From NCBI GenBank assembly GCA_016713885.1, contig JADJOF010000006.1:62001-126000 (forward strand): a stretch of 64,000 bases of DNA, in the 5' to 3' direction. This stretch comes from Bdellovibrionales bacterium. Lineage in GTDB: Bacteria; Bdellovibrionota; Bdellovibrionia; Bdellovibrionales; JAMPXM01. A model generated the notes under the pieces. The model had not been told where the DNA came from. It did no database searches and saw only the letters and a program-made list of their open reading frames with translations. Below, piece after piece: positions 44,272-53,791 of this stretch (positions are counted from its first letter, which is position 1; each line of letters opens with the position of its first letter). The translations under genes and the position numbers were made by a program.

Positions 44272-45162
44272 GTGACTATTCCCGTCGTGTATTCTCAGCA
44301 AATGGTAGCCGAAAGCGGCCACAGTGTTTCGCCCTCAGCGTCAAAGCCGGCAAAAGTGGCAGAAGCGCTTCGCCTGCGCGATTTTCCTGTCGATTTTTTT
44401 CCTCCCGATCCGGCCACGCGAGAGGACTTTCTCCGTGTTCATGATCCGCAGTTCGTCAATGGTGTGTTTGACGGCCGTGTCGACAACGGTTTTGGCAATC
44501 GATCAATGGAGATTGCACGCTCGTTGCCGTTTACGAGTGGCTCGATGATCACGGCGGCAAAGCTTGCGCTTTCAAGGCGCAAGTCGCGACCGGTTGTGGC
44601 TGCGCTCTGTTCTGGTTTTCATCATGCGACCTGGAATGAAGCCGAGGGTTTTTGTACTTTCAACGGGCTGATGGTGGCGGCCGCGCACTTACTTCAGCAT
44701 GGCGATGTGGCGCGGATCGCGATCATTGATGCCGACTATCATTATGGAAACGGCACCGATGATATTCTCGATCGCACCGGGCTTCGGGCAAACGTCTTTC
44801 ACTTTTCGTTTGGGAAAGAGTTCAAACGCCCCGATCAGGCGGCCGACTATTTGAATCGGATGCGAATGCTTGAATCAGAGCTCGCGCGCTTTGAGCCACA
44901 AGTGATTCTGTATCAAGCGGGCGCCGATCCGCATATCGAGGATCCACTCGGCGGCTGTTTGACGACAGAAGAAATGGCGAAGCGGGACGAGCTGATGTTC
45001 GGCATGGCGGTTCGGAATCACTGGCCATTGGTGTTCAATCTCGCTGGCGGCTATCAAAAAGATGCTGATGGCGGCATCAGCCAGGTGGTCCAGCTGCACC
45101 TCAATACTTTTTCGGCGGCGCTTCGCATTATTATGGCTGATTCCGCAGCGACCCAGGGTTAA
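44272..45162 (+). CDS. Histone deacetylase-family deacylase
   Basis: About 296 residues from GTG 44272; a longer frame to 44206 overlaps sbcD. Motifs of zinc-dependent class I/II deacetylases are present: CSGFHHATWNEAEGFCTFNGLMVAA (HH-A and GFC.FN) and IAIIDADYHYGNGTDDIL (the D-x-D-x-H zinc and active-site segment, with Tyr at the usual first His). The C-terminal part has LYQAGADPHIEDPLGG (Asp zinc ligand) and NLAGGYQKD. Bacterial members deacetylate acetylpolyamines, acetoin-linked proteins or lysines. The substrate is unknown. Confidence 0.88.
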   Translation: MTIPVVYSQQMVAESGHSVSPSASKPAKVAEALRLRDFPVDFFPPDPATREDFLRVHDPQFVNGVFDGRVDNGFGNRSMEIARSLPFTSGSMITAAKLALSRRKSRPVVAALCSGFHHATWNEAEGFCTFNGLMVAAAHLLQHGDVARIAIIDADYHYGNGTDDILDRTGLRANVFHFSFGKEFKRPDQAADYLNRMRMLESELARFEPQVILYQAGADPHIEDPLGGCLTTEEMAKRDELMFGMAVRNHWPLVFNLAGGYQKDADGGISQVVQLHLNTFSAALRIIMADSAATQG

Positions 45163-45172
45163 TCTTGAGACC

Positions 45173-45730
45173 ATGTTGACGCTATCGTTGCACCCCGTTG
45201 AGAACCGTTCGCCTCACCACGACGTGGAATTTCAATATCGCCGTTTGGCCTCGGATCGTTTGTCATTGAGTTTCCTATTGAGGGGCGGAGAGAAAGTCGC
45301 ACTCGGCAAGGTCAATCCGCAGCCCGCGCGTCGCGATGAGCTCTGGAAGCAAACTTGTTTTGAATGTTTCATGGTTAATGCCGCTGATCGCAGTTTGAAT
45401 GCACGCTACGTTGAATGGAATCTTGCGCCGTCTGGCGATTGGCAGGCGTATGGATTTACCGGATATCGAGAGGGCCGCTCCGAGGTTTCGCTTGTGGCCC
45501 CCCGCTTGACGCGGAAACAGGATGGCGAGATTTTCATTTTTGAATTTCAATTGCCGATCCCATCAGAGCTTCGGAACAGTGGCTTTGAAATCGGTGTTTC
45601 TGCCGTCGTGCAGGAGTTGGCGGAGGAATCGCCCTTTTACTGGGCCTTTGCGCATCGAGCAGAGAAGCCGGACTTCCACAATCGCGAGGCGATGCTTGTG
45701 ATCGTGCCCGATGCTAAAGATGGAGAATAG
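45173..45730 (+). CDS. DOMON-like domain protein
   Basis: 185 residues from ATG 45173. The sequence has the DOMON-like beta-sandwich order seen beside cell-wall recycling genes: ELWKQTCFECFMVNAADRSLNARYVEWNLAPSGDWQAYGFTGYREGR, FIFEFQLPIPSELRNSGFEIGVSAVVQE and SPFYWAFAHRAEKPDFHNREA. There is no signal peptide, so it is probably cytoplasmic. Its stop sits one base before the ATG of the NamZ-like gene; such pairs recur in other genomes. It may bind a sugar or muropeptide, but this is inferred from context. Confidence 0.75.
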   Translation: MLTLSLHPVENRSPHHDVEFQYRRLASDRLSLSFLLRGGEKVALGKVNPQPARRDELWKQTCFECFMVNAADRSLNARYVEWNLAPSGDWQAYGFTGYREGRSEVSLVAPRLTRKQDGEIFIFEFQLPIPSELRNSGFEIGVSAVVQELAEESPFYWAFAHRAEKPDFHNREAMLVIVPDAKDGE

Positions 45731-45731
45731 A

Positions 45732-46994
45732 ATGAAACTCGGAATCGATCGTTTTTTTGCAGATCGTGCATTCAGGGCTTCGGTGCAAGGGCGGCGAGTG
45801 GCGCTTCTCGCGCATCCAGCATCAATGAGTTATTTCGGTGGATCTAAAGCCTGCGCCTGGATGCATAGCATGGATGCGCTTTTGAAGTTCGCCAAAGACT
45901 CAGGCGAATTTAGAGTGACAGCGGCATTTGGTCCGCAGCACGGTATGCGCGGCGAGAAACAAGACAACATGCAAGAGACTGCGGACTACGTCGATCCCGA
46001 ATGGGGTGTCCCGGTATTCTCGCTCTACGGCGAAGTCCGTCGCCCAACGCCGGCAATGCTGGCGACCTTTGATGTGATTCTCGTTGATCTCCAAGATGTC
46101 GGCACGCGCATCTACACATTCTTGACGACGCTTCTCTATGTTCTTGAGGCCGCGAGCCAGGCGGGCAAGACCGTCGTTGTTCTGGATCGGCCTAATCCCG
46201 CCGGACGCCCCGTTGAAGGGTCGCTGCTCGAAAAAGGCTGGGTGAGTTTCGTCGGTGCGGCTGAGGGCTTGCCGATGCGACACGGGTTGACGCTAGGAGA
46301 AGCGGCGCTTTGGTTTCAGTCGCGTTTAGATATCAATGTCGATCTACACGTGGTCCCGATGGAGGGCTACGAGCCAGATCAGGCACCGGGGTATGGCTGG
46401 CCTGAAGGGGAGCTCTCGTGAGTGAATCCGTCGCCAAATGCCGCGACCGTTTCAATGGCGCGGGCGTTTCCGGGAACAGTGTTGATTGAAGGCTGCAATC
46501 TTTCTGAGGGGCGCGGGACGACGCGTCCTCTTGAGACTCTCGGCGGTCCGAAGCTCGATATGACTCAAATCTTAAAGCGCATGCATCGACTTGCGCCCGA
46601 GTGGATGCAAGGCTGTTTGCTGCGCCCGACTTGGTTTTTACCGACCTTTCAAAAACATGCAGGCCAAATTATACCGGGCTTTCAAATTCACGTCGATTCC
46701 AAGCACTACGATCATCAGGCCTTTAAACCTTATCGTCTTGTGACTCTGTGGCTGAAGGCGATTCGTCTCGAAATTCCCGACTACCCAATTTGGCGTGATT
46801 TTCACTATGAATATGAGCAAAGCCGTCTGGCTATTGATCTCATCAATGGCGGACCCTTTTTAAGGGAGTGGGTCGACGATGAAAAGGCCATGCCGGCCGA
46901 TTTTGAAAGTCGTCTGCTTCGCGACGAGGCGTCGTGGCTTAGTGATAGCCGTGAGTTTTGGCTCTATGGGTCGCCAAAGCAATCGATCCGATAG
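45732..46994 (+). pseudogene. NamZ-type (DUF1343) exo-beta-N-acetylmuramidase with an in-frame TGA
   Basis: ATG 45732. Family motifs: VALLAHPASMSY, AAFGPQHGMRGEKQDNM, PVFSLYGEVRRPTPAML, VILVDLQDVGTRIYTFLTTLLYVLEAA and VVVLDRPNPAGRPVEGSLLE. After GELS there is a TGA (46419-46421). The same frame then continues with VNPSPNAATVSMARAFPGTVLIEGCNLSEGRGTTRPLE to 46994. In the family a Trp or similar residue precedes the xxPSPN motif, so TGG to TGA is the simplest lesion. Members remove terminal MurNAc from peptidoglycan. The product would be truncated to about 229 of 420 residues unless the stop is an error or is read through. Confidence 0.82.
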
Positions 46995-47895
46995 TCAGCG
47001 TTCCGCCGATGAGCTGCTCAAGTCGCATGCTTTCGCCAAGCAGTAAGAAAGCGAAGAGTGCAGCGGAGGGCGACTCGAGTAAAAAAAGCAATGAGGCAAG
47101 GCTGGGAGCAATGACTTTTTGCGCCCGCACTTGAAGCGCAAAGGCGATGAGCGTTGATCCTAGAGTGAGACTCATGATTCCAGCCAGCGGCTTCCAGCTC
47201 TCATGTTGGAGAACGGCCATTGGTAAAAAGACACCGTCCTCAAGCCCAAAGATCGGTAGCGCGAGAACAAGTGCTGGAACACCGGCCCAAAGACTCTGCA
47301 TCGTATTGAATGCGAAGCTGTCGAGACTCGGTCCCATTTTCTCTGTGACGCTGTCGACAGCAAGAATATGTGCGGATGCAGCGATGGCACAGAGGATGGT
47401 GAGAACATCACCTCGATTCCAGAGCTCTCGATCGCTTAAGGTGCCGACTGTTGTTTGGAAACTCAGTAGCCCACACATCAGGGCGACGCCAAATAGCGCG
47501 ACGATGCCGCAGCCAAGAAGAAAGCGTGACGGACGCCTTCCGCCACGCACGGTCTGTAGGGTGGGTACAATCAAGACGTAAAGACAGGTCAGGAACGCGC
47601 TCTTGGTTGCCGTAGTGTAAAGCAGGCCCCAGGTTTGAAGAACCAGAGTGAGCGAGATGAAAAAACCAGGCAACATCGAAAGTCGAGTCAGTTTTGCAAA
47701 GTTGTGGCGAAGCCCGCGATGAAATACTATTGAACCAATGATGCCAGCAACGATGAATCGCCAACCGGTAATAGCCAGAGGACCTGCTGCTTCGAGAGAC
47801 CAAGTGGCGGCAATAAAACCAAAGCCCCAAAGGACTCCGGCGAGTACAAGTTCGGTCACGGCGCGAGTTTCAGCAGATCGAGTGTCGGAGGACAT
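46939..47895 (-). CDS. EamA/DMT-family transporter
   Basis: 318 residues with ten hydrophobic segments in two EamA repeats, beginning LVLAGVLWGFGFIAATWSLEAAGPLAITGWRFIVAGIIGSIVF. The second repeat has LAGIMSLTLGSTLIAFALQVRAQKVIAPSLASLLFLLESPSAALFAFLLLGE. Drug/metabolite transporters of this kind export amino acids, nucleosides or other small molecules through the inner membrane. The 3' end overlaps the convergent NamZ-like gene by 56 bp. No ribosome site is obvious before ATG 47895. Confidence 0.9.
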   Translation of the reverse strand: MSSDTRSAETRAVTELVLAGVLWGFGFIAATWSLEAAGPLAITGWRFIVAGIIGSIVFHRGLRHNFAKLTRLSMLPGFFISLTLVLQTWGLLYTTATKSAFLTCLYVLIVPTLQTVRGGRRPSRFLLGCGIVALFGVALMCGLLSFQTTVGTLSDRELWNRGDVLTILCAIAASAHILAVDSVTEKMGPSLDSFAFNTMQSLWAGVPALVLALPIFGLEDGVFLPMAVLQHESWKPLAGIMSLTLGSTLIAFALQVRAQKVIAPSLASLLFLLESPSAALFAFLLLGESMRLEQLIGGTLTIGSIALATHRAKTHGYH

Positions 47896-47949
47896 AGGGG
47901 GTCATGGCTATCCCGAACCTCGGCATTCGGCAAGGGAAGAGGGGGCGAG

Positions 47950-49173
47950 ATGAAGGACAGTCTCAATCCTCTCACATCAAAGGGGCGCATCAGCTATGGT
48001 CCGTTTGTGGGTTCGCTTGCGTTGATCGGCGTCTTCAATCTCTTGGTTTTTGGTATGATGCGTTCGCAGCTCTTGCCACTACGTCAGGCCGGCGACCGCG
48101 ATCGCTTGATCGTGGTCTATGGGGTGTGGCTGGTGCTATCGCTGCTCGGCTATGCGATGGCGGTCAACACGATGACGAAGCGCTGGGCGACAGTTTGGGA
48201 GGAGGACGACTGCACGGGTTGGCTGCGCAGTATTCTTCGTCTAGCCTTGGTTTCGCCGATCATGAGTTGGGTGGCGCTGGGACTCACGCTTTTGACGTCG
48301 TCAAAGCTCGGTCTATTCGGCGGCAACGTTGAAACGCCAAAGCGAAATGCCATTTTCGGCTGGTTGGTGGGTGTTGGCTTGGCGCTGGCAGTCGTGCTCT
48401 ATATGACGAGCGTGAGTTCGCCCGTGGTCGGTTTAGGAGTTGCGCAGTCGCGCTTTCAACATTCGCTTCAACACACGGCACCTGGTTTTACTCCTGGCAA
48501 AAATCTTTTTCCTCCGGATCGTTTAACACAGGCGATGATGGTGATCATTAGCCCGGGGCTTCGCTATGGCCTTTGGATCGGGATGGATTTTGTGCGCACG
48601 CGTTTGATTGAGAAGGGAATCCGCGAATTGCCCAATGCGTTCTGTCGTGAGCGTTTGGGATTTTCGGGAGTGGAAGTTCCGGATTGTTTCTTCTGGAATC
48701 TTCGCAAGACGGCTGCCATTGCTCCGATGGTCACGCCGTACTTTGGTCTGTATAACGAATCGCTCTATCGCCAGGAATTGATGCGCCAAGAGACCGCTCG
48801 CGCCGACCAAATGCTGGTCGAGAGTCATCCTCAGATGAAGATTGCGCAGACACTTTTGGTGATTTCAAATCAACTTGAGTTGCTTGAGACCGGCCCCAGT
48901 TTTCTTGATCGGCGCTCGCTTCTAGAGCCGAGCGCACTTTTGCATTTCTACGCAAGCCCTGAGGTGCCGATTGTTGAGGCCGGGCAAGATTTGAGTCGCA
49001 TCGTTCTGAAGGATAAATTTCTCCCACTCATTGAGATGCAAATTGGGATGATGGAGGGATTTCTCGACAGTGCGGAGAGGAACCTTGGCCCTAAAATCGT
49101 CGATTTTCGGGCGCAGATTCGTGAGCTTAGAATGCGAGCCGAACAGCTTCGTCGGAACCCGTTACTTCTTTGA
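47950..49173 (+). CDS. Multi-pass membrane protein of unknown function
   Basis: 407 residues from ATG 47950 after AGAGGGGGCGAG. About five hydrophobic segments occupy the N-terminal half: FVGSLALIGVFNLLVFGMM, LIVVYGVWLVLSLLGYAMAV, LALVSPIMSWVALGLTLLT, AIFGWLVGVGLALAVVLYM and LTQAMMVIISPGLRYGLWIGM. The C-terminal 200 residues are soluble and helical (YRQELMRQETARADQMLVE, then FRAQIRELRMRAEQLRR). No family is recognised. It diverges from the transporter gene and its end overlaps the nuclease gene. Confidence 0.7.
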   Translation: MKDSLNPLTSKGRISYGPFVGSLALIGVFNLLVFGMMRSQLLPLRQAGDRDRLIVVYGVWLVLSLLGYAMAVNTMTKRWATVWEEDDCTGWLRSILRLALVSPIMSWVALGLTLLTSSKLGLFGGNVETPKRNAIFGWLVGVGLALAVVLYMTSVSSPVVGLGVAQSRFQHSLQHTAPGFTPGKNLFPPDRLTQAMMVIISPGLRYGLWIGMDFVRTRLIEKGIRELPNAFCRERLGFSGVEVPDCFFWNLRKTAAIAPMVTPYFGLYNESLYRQELMRQETARADQMLVESHPQMKIAQTLLVISNQLELLETGPSFLDRRSLLEPSALLHFYASPEVPIVEAGQDLSRIVLKDKFLPLIEMQIGMMEGFLDSAERNLGPKIVDFRAQIRELRMRAEQLRRNPLLL

Positions 49174-50160
49174 TGGTGTCGGTGTTGGCACTGGTAAATC
49201 GCGAGGCGCTTCGATATAGGCCGGTTCGCCGGTGAAGATAAAAAACTTATCCTCATTGACCGCCCAGTTTGAGTGTCTGCGCCAAATCTCAGCCAGTGTT
49301 ACGGCGCCAGCAGCAAGACGCTTCACCAAAAGTGGACGGAAGGCTTCGCCGGCTTTTTTGAGATCATCGCGCGAGAGTTTCTTATCGCGCTTGAGCAGTT
49401 CGTCGAGATCCTTTGCTGACGAACTTGCGAGTTCGCGAATCAGCTGCAGCGAGGTTTTTCCGGCCAAGATATTGGCTTCTTTCTCCCAAAGTCGATCGGC
49501 CTCTTTGTAAACCTGCATATCGAGTGACGGCCAAAGTGCATCGACTAGGCTATCTTCAAAGTGCGCGTGAACGCCTTTTTGTTCGGTGAGCTGGCCATCG
49601 AAGTTCTCAGTCACGTGAAGGGGCTGGGCCAAGTCGGTGACATAGTGACCAAGGACCCCGGCAACGATCAGCCACTCGGATTGAAGTCGGTGGCGCTCCT
49701 CTTTGAGTATGTCCTTTTGTTTCAGGAGGCTTGCCGTTGCCGCTAGACGTTTTTCGAGTTCGCGCACCCGCCAGTAGGCGCGACCGGCTGTTTTGGGAAT
49801 GGCGGTGAATTTGGTGTCGAACTTTCCGCGTTCCCAATCGAAGGGATCGTCTTTCGGAGACACTTTTCCCTCTTCGAGAGCCTTCTTTAACTCACGGTCA
49901 AAGATCTCCAAATCCATAAAATGGTTGAACCATTCAACCTCGTACGTCGATGGTTTTTTCCACACCAGATCGGGCACGTTGGCGTAGTAACCGAGGTCAA
50001 AAGCGCGTGTGCGAAAGAACGATTTGTCGGTCGTTTTGGCGACCAGGTGGGCTGCGACTCGCGATGAAAGATCATGTCCGACGCGGCCCCAGCCAAAGGC
50101 ATTCGATGTACAAAGAAGGGCTGCAAAAACAGGCAGAAAGAGGCGACCAAGTTTTGTCAT
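49162..50160 (-). CDS. Secreted S1/P1-type zinc nuclease
   Basis: 332 residues from ATG 50160, with a signal peptide (LFLPVFAALLCTSNAFG). The mature protein would begin with WGRVGHDL; in S1/P1 nucleases the N-terminal Trp binds zinc. Further ligands are seen in EVEWFNHFMDLE, GHYVTDLAQPLHVTENFDG and GVHAHFEDSLVDALW. Such enzymes cut single-stranded DNA and RNA outside the cytoplasm, which would suit a bacterium that digests foreign nucleic acid. A related zinc-dependent phospholipase C is the main alternative. The C-terminal tail is Pro/Thr-rich. Confidence 0.85.
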   Translation of the reverse strand: MTKLGRLFLPVFAALLCTSNAFGWGRVGHDLSSRVAAHLVAKTTDKSFFRTRAFDLGYYANVPDLVWKKPSTYEVEWFNHFMDLEIFDRELKKALEEGKVSPKDDPFDWERGKFDTKFTAIPKTAGRAYWRVRELEKRLAATASLLKQKDILKEERHRLQSEWLIVAGVLGHYVTDLAQPLHVTENFDGQLTEQKGVHAHFEDSLVDALWPSLDMQVYKEADRLWEKEANILAGKTSLQLIRELASSSAKDLDELLKRDKKLSRDDLKKAGEAFRPLLVKRLAAGAVTLAEIWRRHSNWAVNEDKFFIFTGEPAYIEAPRDLPVPTPTPSKK

Positions 50161-50212
50161 AGTGTTTCGTTCATACAACACGGTTCGCGAGTCAAGGAAT
50201 TGACTCGGTATG

Positions 50213-51834
50213 CTACTCGGCGTTGGCGAGCAAGAGCTCGAGAGCCGCGATGACGGCGGGCTCGTCGGGTTGGATCTGGTCCATCGCTGCAAAGAGGGCG
50301 GCGAGAAGCTGTTCGTCCGGGGCCTCTTGGGCAATCCAATTATAGATTTGGGCGCGGCGCTCCGACTCTGGCTGGCGGGCAGCGAGGGAGCGGAGCGTTC
50401 GCAGTGCACGGTCGATGAGCTTGTTGTTGGCGGGGCGAACGAAGGTCATCAGATTGCCTTGATAGCGACCGACGCGCCCCATGGCGAGGGTGGACTGAAG
50501 ATTGAGCAGGTACTTCAAGATCGACTGTCGGATCAAGAGATCGTCCCTGTGGGGACGACGTAGTCGCGCGAAGCGTCGCCAGCAGAATTTGTGCTGTAGT
50601 GGAAGCCGAGAATGCCGGTCTCAAACTCGATGTCGATTGTGAGCTCAGTCGGAGCTCCGCGAGCAGCGCGACGCTCTTTTGCGCCGCTTGAAAAATCAAA
50701 ACCGAGGAGTGCGTCCATGTCGATGGCGGGAGATTGCACGCTGCGCGGGGGATGAAAGGGTCGGGGCGCGCGTCCCAGGATCTGGGTCCACGCTGAGAGC
50801 GAGTCGCGAGTGCCGGGAACCTCAAGATACGTGCGTGAAAGGATGGATTGAGAATCGCGACTGTTTTCAAACGGTGCCAAACTAAATGTCGGCGCGCGCT
50901 CGGTCGTGTCGGTGAGAACGCCAATCGACGCCGTCCGACTGCGATGCAGGGTATAGGTTGAATCGAGGTGGGCTTGGGCCTCGAGGTCGATGAGCCGCGC
51001 GCAGGGCCCAAGATCGATTTGGCTCACGCGATCGAGAAGCTGCGAGAAAATCCACTCCACCTTTTCGCCGGTGACAAGCTCACGCAAACAGCCGCCGACA
51101 AAAGCCATCAAGACGGACGAGGCCTGAAGGCGCGTTGAGCCGGCGAGAATCATCGGTCCTGTTTCCAGCGCGAGCGGTCGCACGCGAGGGTTTTCGATGG
51201 CGACCTTGGAGCGATCGGTTGTGCGAACGAGTACGTCGATTGGATTGCAGAACAGGAGCCAGGCCTTTTCTCGGCTTTTCTGAGTGGCCTTTTCAAGTGC
51301 GCCGAGCACAAAGGATGTTTCGCCGCCCTCGGTGATTGCGATCAAGAGATCGCCCTCGCCGAAACCGAGATCGAGCAGATGCTTGGCGCCAAGTTCGGGC
51401 CGATCTTCAAAGATTCCAAGCGATCGAACCAACGCGAAATCTCCGCCGGCGGTGAAAGCCACGACGTCTTCGCGTTTGCCAGAGAGAGGCTGCTCGCGCC
51501 AAACCGACTCGAGAACAAGAGCGAGGCGCCCCGTTGCGCCACAGCCGCACAGAAATACACGATGGCCATCTTGAAAAACGCGACGAAGCGTCGCCGTTAA
51601 CTCGTGGGCCGCGTCGAGCTGAGTGAGTACGACTTCGAGTGCTGACTGTTCGATGTCTTTAAAGAGCTGGATCGCTCGCGGCAAATCGTGGTGAGCCAAC
51701 TCAGCCAGTTCGCTTGCTGCGGGGTGGGGGGCTTCGGTGGGGAGGCCGCCGAGGCGAAATTGAGAACCCGTCTCAATGAACTGCTGCACGCGTGCCCGCG
51801 TGCTCTCTGTGGCGAGGGAAAAAGTTTTGACCAT
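50213..51834 (-). pseudogene. MurQ/GKRP-like SIS-domain protein with one frameshift
   Basis: It reads as about 540 residues if one base is restored. N-terminal features TESTRARVQQFIE and GHRVFLCGCGATGRLALVLESVWRE belong to the first SIS domain; GDLLIAITEGGETSFVLGALEKA is the sugar-phosphate loop. The C-terminal piece (SILKYLLNLQSTLAMGRVGRYQGNLMTFVRPANNKLIDRALRTL) is the conserved end of MurQ-type proteins. The first frame stops at 50533 just after VPTGTIS; GGGACGATCTC with one more G would give TDLLIRQS and join the parts. MurQ cleaves the lactyl ether of MurNAc-6-phosphate. This version is much longer than the usual 300 residues, nearer to glucokinase-regulator-like forms. It lies 13 bp behind a lytic transglycosylase gene. 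Confidence 0.78.
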
Positions 51835-51847
51835 GCTCGAAAAGAGC

Positions 51848-52591
51848 TTACTGGTTTTGAGCGACCGTGGTCACGTGCCCTTCTGTATTCAGGACTTGGG
51901 CAAGAAAGCGGCTGCGAAAGCGCTCGGCGCGATCGGCAATTTTTGTGGCGTAGGGAATGGGGGCCGGTGCCTCAAGACTGAGCCGATCGGCGCGGGCTGG
52001 ACCTTCGTTATAGGAGCGAAGCACGTGAAGACGAAGTGCGACGTCGGTCAGACTTTCCTCTGCGTCAGCCTGGCGCTTTTCTGTGCGCTGGGTGAGGTAT
52101 TTCAGATAGGCCGCTCCTGCGGCGATATTGCAGTCAGATTGATGCAGGTCGCACTCGACACCACCAGTGATCCACTTGGCTGTGCTCGGTTTGATCTGCA
52201 TAAGTCCGCGTTCGCCGTGTTGCCCAAGAGCCTGGCTATTGTATCGACTTTCAACTTCGACCATTGAGAGCAAAAGAAAGGCATCGAGGTTTTGTTCGTA
52301 GGCGGCCTCGGCGATGGCCTCAGCGAGTGTGTTGGCAAAGAGAGTTCTTTCGTCAGAATTCCAAGTCCGACCGCTGACTCGTTCAATGCGGTCCTCGATC
52401 TCGGCTCGCAGGAAGGCGCCCAGGCGCGCTGTGCGGGTCTCTTGCGGGGCGATCTCGTTGCGACCGACGGTGAGCGACGGCGGCGTTGAGATCGACGACA
52501 GCGACGTCGAGAAGGCCATAGCCGAAGCCAGGCTAAAGCGAGAAAATCGCGATCGGTTCGATTTGGGACTGAGGCATTGTGTTGGTTCCAT
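51848..52591 (-). CDS. SLT-type lytic transglycosylase
   Basis: About 247 residues from ATG 52591. The SLT catalytic core is clear: LLSMVEVESRYNSQALGQHGERGLMQIKPSTAKWI, with the Glu of VEVES as likely catalytic acid and the GLMQI motif. It is followed by CNIAAGAAYLKYLTQR and LRSYNEGPARAD (usual A-Y-N-x-G). The N-terminus has a Ser-rich hydrophobic stretch (FSRFSLASAMAFSTSLSSIS) that may serve as a signal or anchor. The enzyme cuts glycan strands with formation of 1,6-anhydroMurNAc. The MurQ-like gene follows after 13 bp, suggesting a release-and-recycle unit. Confidence 0.88.
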   Translation of the reverse strand: MEPTQCLSPKSNRSRFSRFSLASAMAFSTSLSSISTPPSLTVGRNEIAPQETRTARLGAFLRAEIEDRIERVSGRTWNSDERTLFANTLAEAIAEAAYEQNLDAFLLLSMVEVESRYNSQALGQHGERGLMQIKPSTAKWITGGVECDLHQSDCNIAAGAAYLKYLTQRTEKRQADAEESLTDVALRLHVLRSYNEGPARADRLSLEAPAPIPYATKIADRAERFRSRFLAQVLNTEGHVTTVAQNQ

Positions 52592-52609
52592 CACTGTCTC
52601 TGTAGAGCA

Positions 52610-52630
52610 AAGGGGCGGCCAGCGCCCCTT
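52610..52630 (-). terminator. Hairpin between the zinc-ribbon/TPR gene and the transglycosylase gene
   Basis: AAGGGGCG and CGCCCCTT form an 8-bp perfect stem around five bases. On the minus strand CGCCCCTTTGCTCT follows, so a short T-run is present. It would stop transcripts from the upstream minus-strand gene just before the transglycosylase gene. Confidence 0.55.
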
Positions 52631-52738
52631 AAGTGCTTGAAACCATTCAGGTCTCAAGCTGAGTCAGTGTGAATTGCGATGGATTCCAGATAGAGTGTCG
52701 AACTTCTGTCTACTGTCGAGCAAATCGTTGACGGATTG

Positions 52739-53496
52739 TTATGATCGTTTCGCCAATTTTGCCTTAGGACGATACAGTGCAAGCGCTTGTTCGATCTGAG
52801 ACAGCTCGGTATTGAGGTAGCCCTTCGCGTTTCCAGCGCTGGCGTGGAATGCAACGAGAACCGCGTGCGCCTCTTCATAGCGCCCCTGCTTCATCATAGT
52901 GCGAACAATCGCACCGGTGGCTGCAATCGGAAGTGCTTCGGGACGACCGTCGATCGACGCCTGATACAGACGAAGTGCTTCCGCGTCCTGACCGGCTTGC
53001 TCAAGCAATTGGCCGTAGAGGAAAGCCGCATCGGCATTCTTTCCACCTTGGCGGAAGTAAGAACCAAAGGTCACCATGGCCGCTTGTGTCTCTTGCATGC
53101 GAACTTGCAGGCGTGCGAGTTGCGCGAGCGGTTCTGGATTTCGGTGATTCTGCGCGCTTTCGATATAAGCTGAGCGCGCGCATGAGTGCTGCCCAATTCG
53201 GCACAAATCTCAGCAAGGCGGTTGTACGACTTTGGCGAGAGTGTACCTGTGAACGGTCCGAGCTTCAAAAGCGGAGCTTCGAGAGCATGGCCACCCCAGT
53301 TGATCGAGTGCGCGATCCCGAGAAGCAAGGCCAGAGCGGAAACGGCCATCACCACCATCGTGCGATTTTCGTTTCGAACGCGAGTCGCGCTTTGGTTTCG
53401 GCTCTCGGTCCAACCGCAGCTTGTGCAAATCGTAAGGCCAATAGCATTTAGATTACGATGAAGACCACTTCCACAACGGGGGCATGAACCAAACAT
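52739..53496 (-). pseudogene. Zinc-ribbon, transmembrane, TPR-like protein with one frameshift
   Basis: Start ATG 53496 with GAGGAG seven bases ahead. The N-terminus has a zinc ribbon (CPRCGSGLHRNLNAIGLTICTSCGW), then one transmembrane helix (TMVVMAVSALALLLGIAHSI). From about 53200 the same product continues in another frame with TPR-like helices (NPEPLAQLARLQVRMQETQAAMVTFGSYFRQGG, DAAFLYGQLLEQAGQDAEALRLYQASIDGRPEALP). The shift lies in the run ATGCGCGCGCTC; with two bases fewer the sequence reads THARSAYIESAQ. The layout (ribbon inside, TPR outside) fits a membrane adaptor. The role is unknown. Confidence 0.65.
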
Positions 53497-53561
53497 TTCG
53501 AAACTCCTCGTTCGCTCACTCACGTTCAATGCGAACTCTCGTGTGACCTATGAGCAACCGG

Positions 53562-53587
53562 AGGGCCGAAGCCGCCCGGCCCTTTAT
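53562..53587 (+). terminator. Hairpin upstream of the RAYT-like gene
   Basis: AGGGCCG and CGGCCCT (7-bp stem, loop of eight) followed by TTATTT on the plus strand. It looks like a terminator but no plus-strand gene lies ahead of it. It could instead be a repeat-type hairpin near the transposase gene. The rest of the 295-bp gap (53497-53791) shows nothing else clear. Confidence 0.4.
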
Positions 53588-53791
53588 TTGGAGCTGGCGC
53601 GTTTTTGGAGGCATGCGATGGAGTTTATTACCTTTTGAAGTGACGGAATTTGGCTCTCGCGCACGGGGTTCTGGGAGGATTGCACGATCGGGAGCCTCTC
53701 GGAGGCCCACCGTGTTGCCTTTGGCGTTGTAAGTTCAAGCGGCAGTCCTCGCATGACGACTTTTCTCTATCAGACTAAACCACCGCTACCC

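Noticed and set aside
46419..46421. TGA read as tryptophan or selenocysteine
   Set aside because: TGA ends many genes here at coupled ATGA/GTGA junctions, no SECIS-like hairpin was seen after it, and the expected residue is not Cys.
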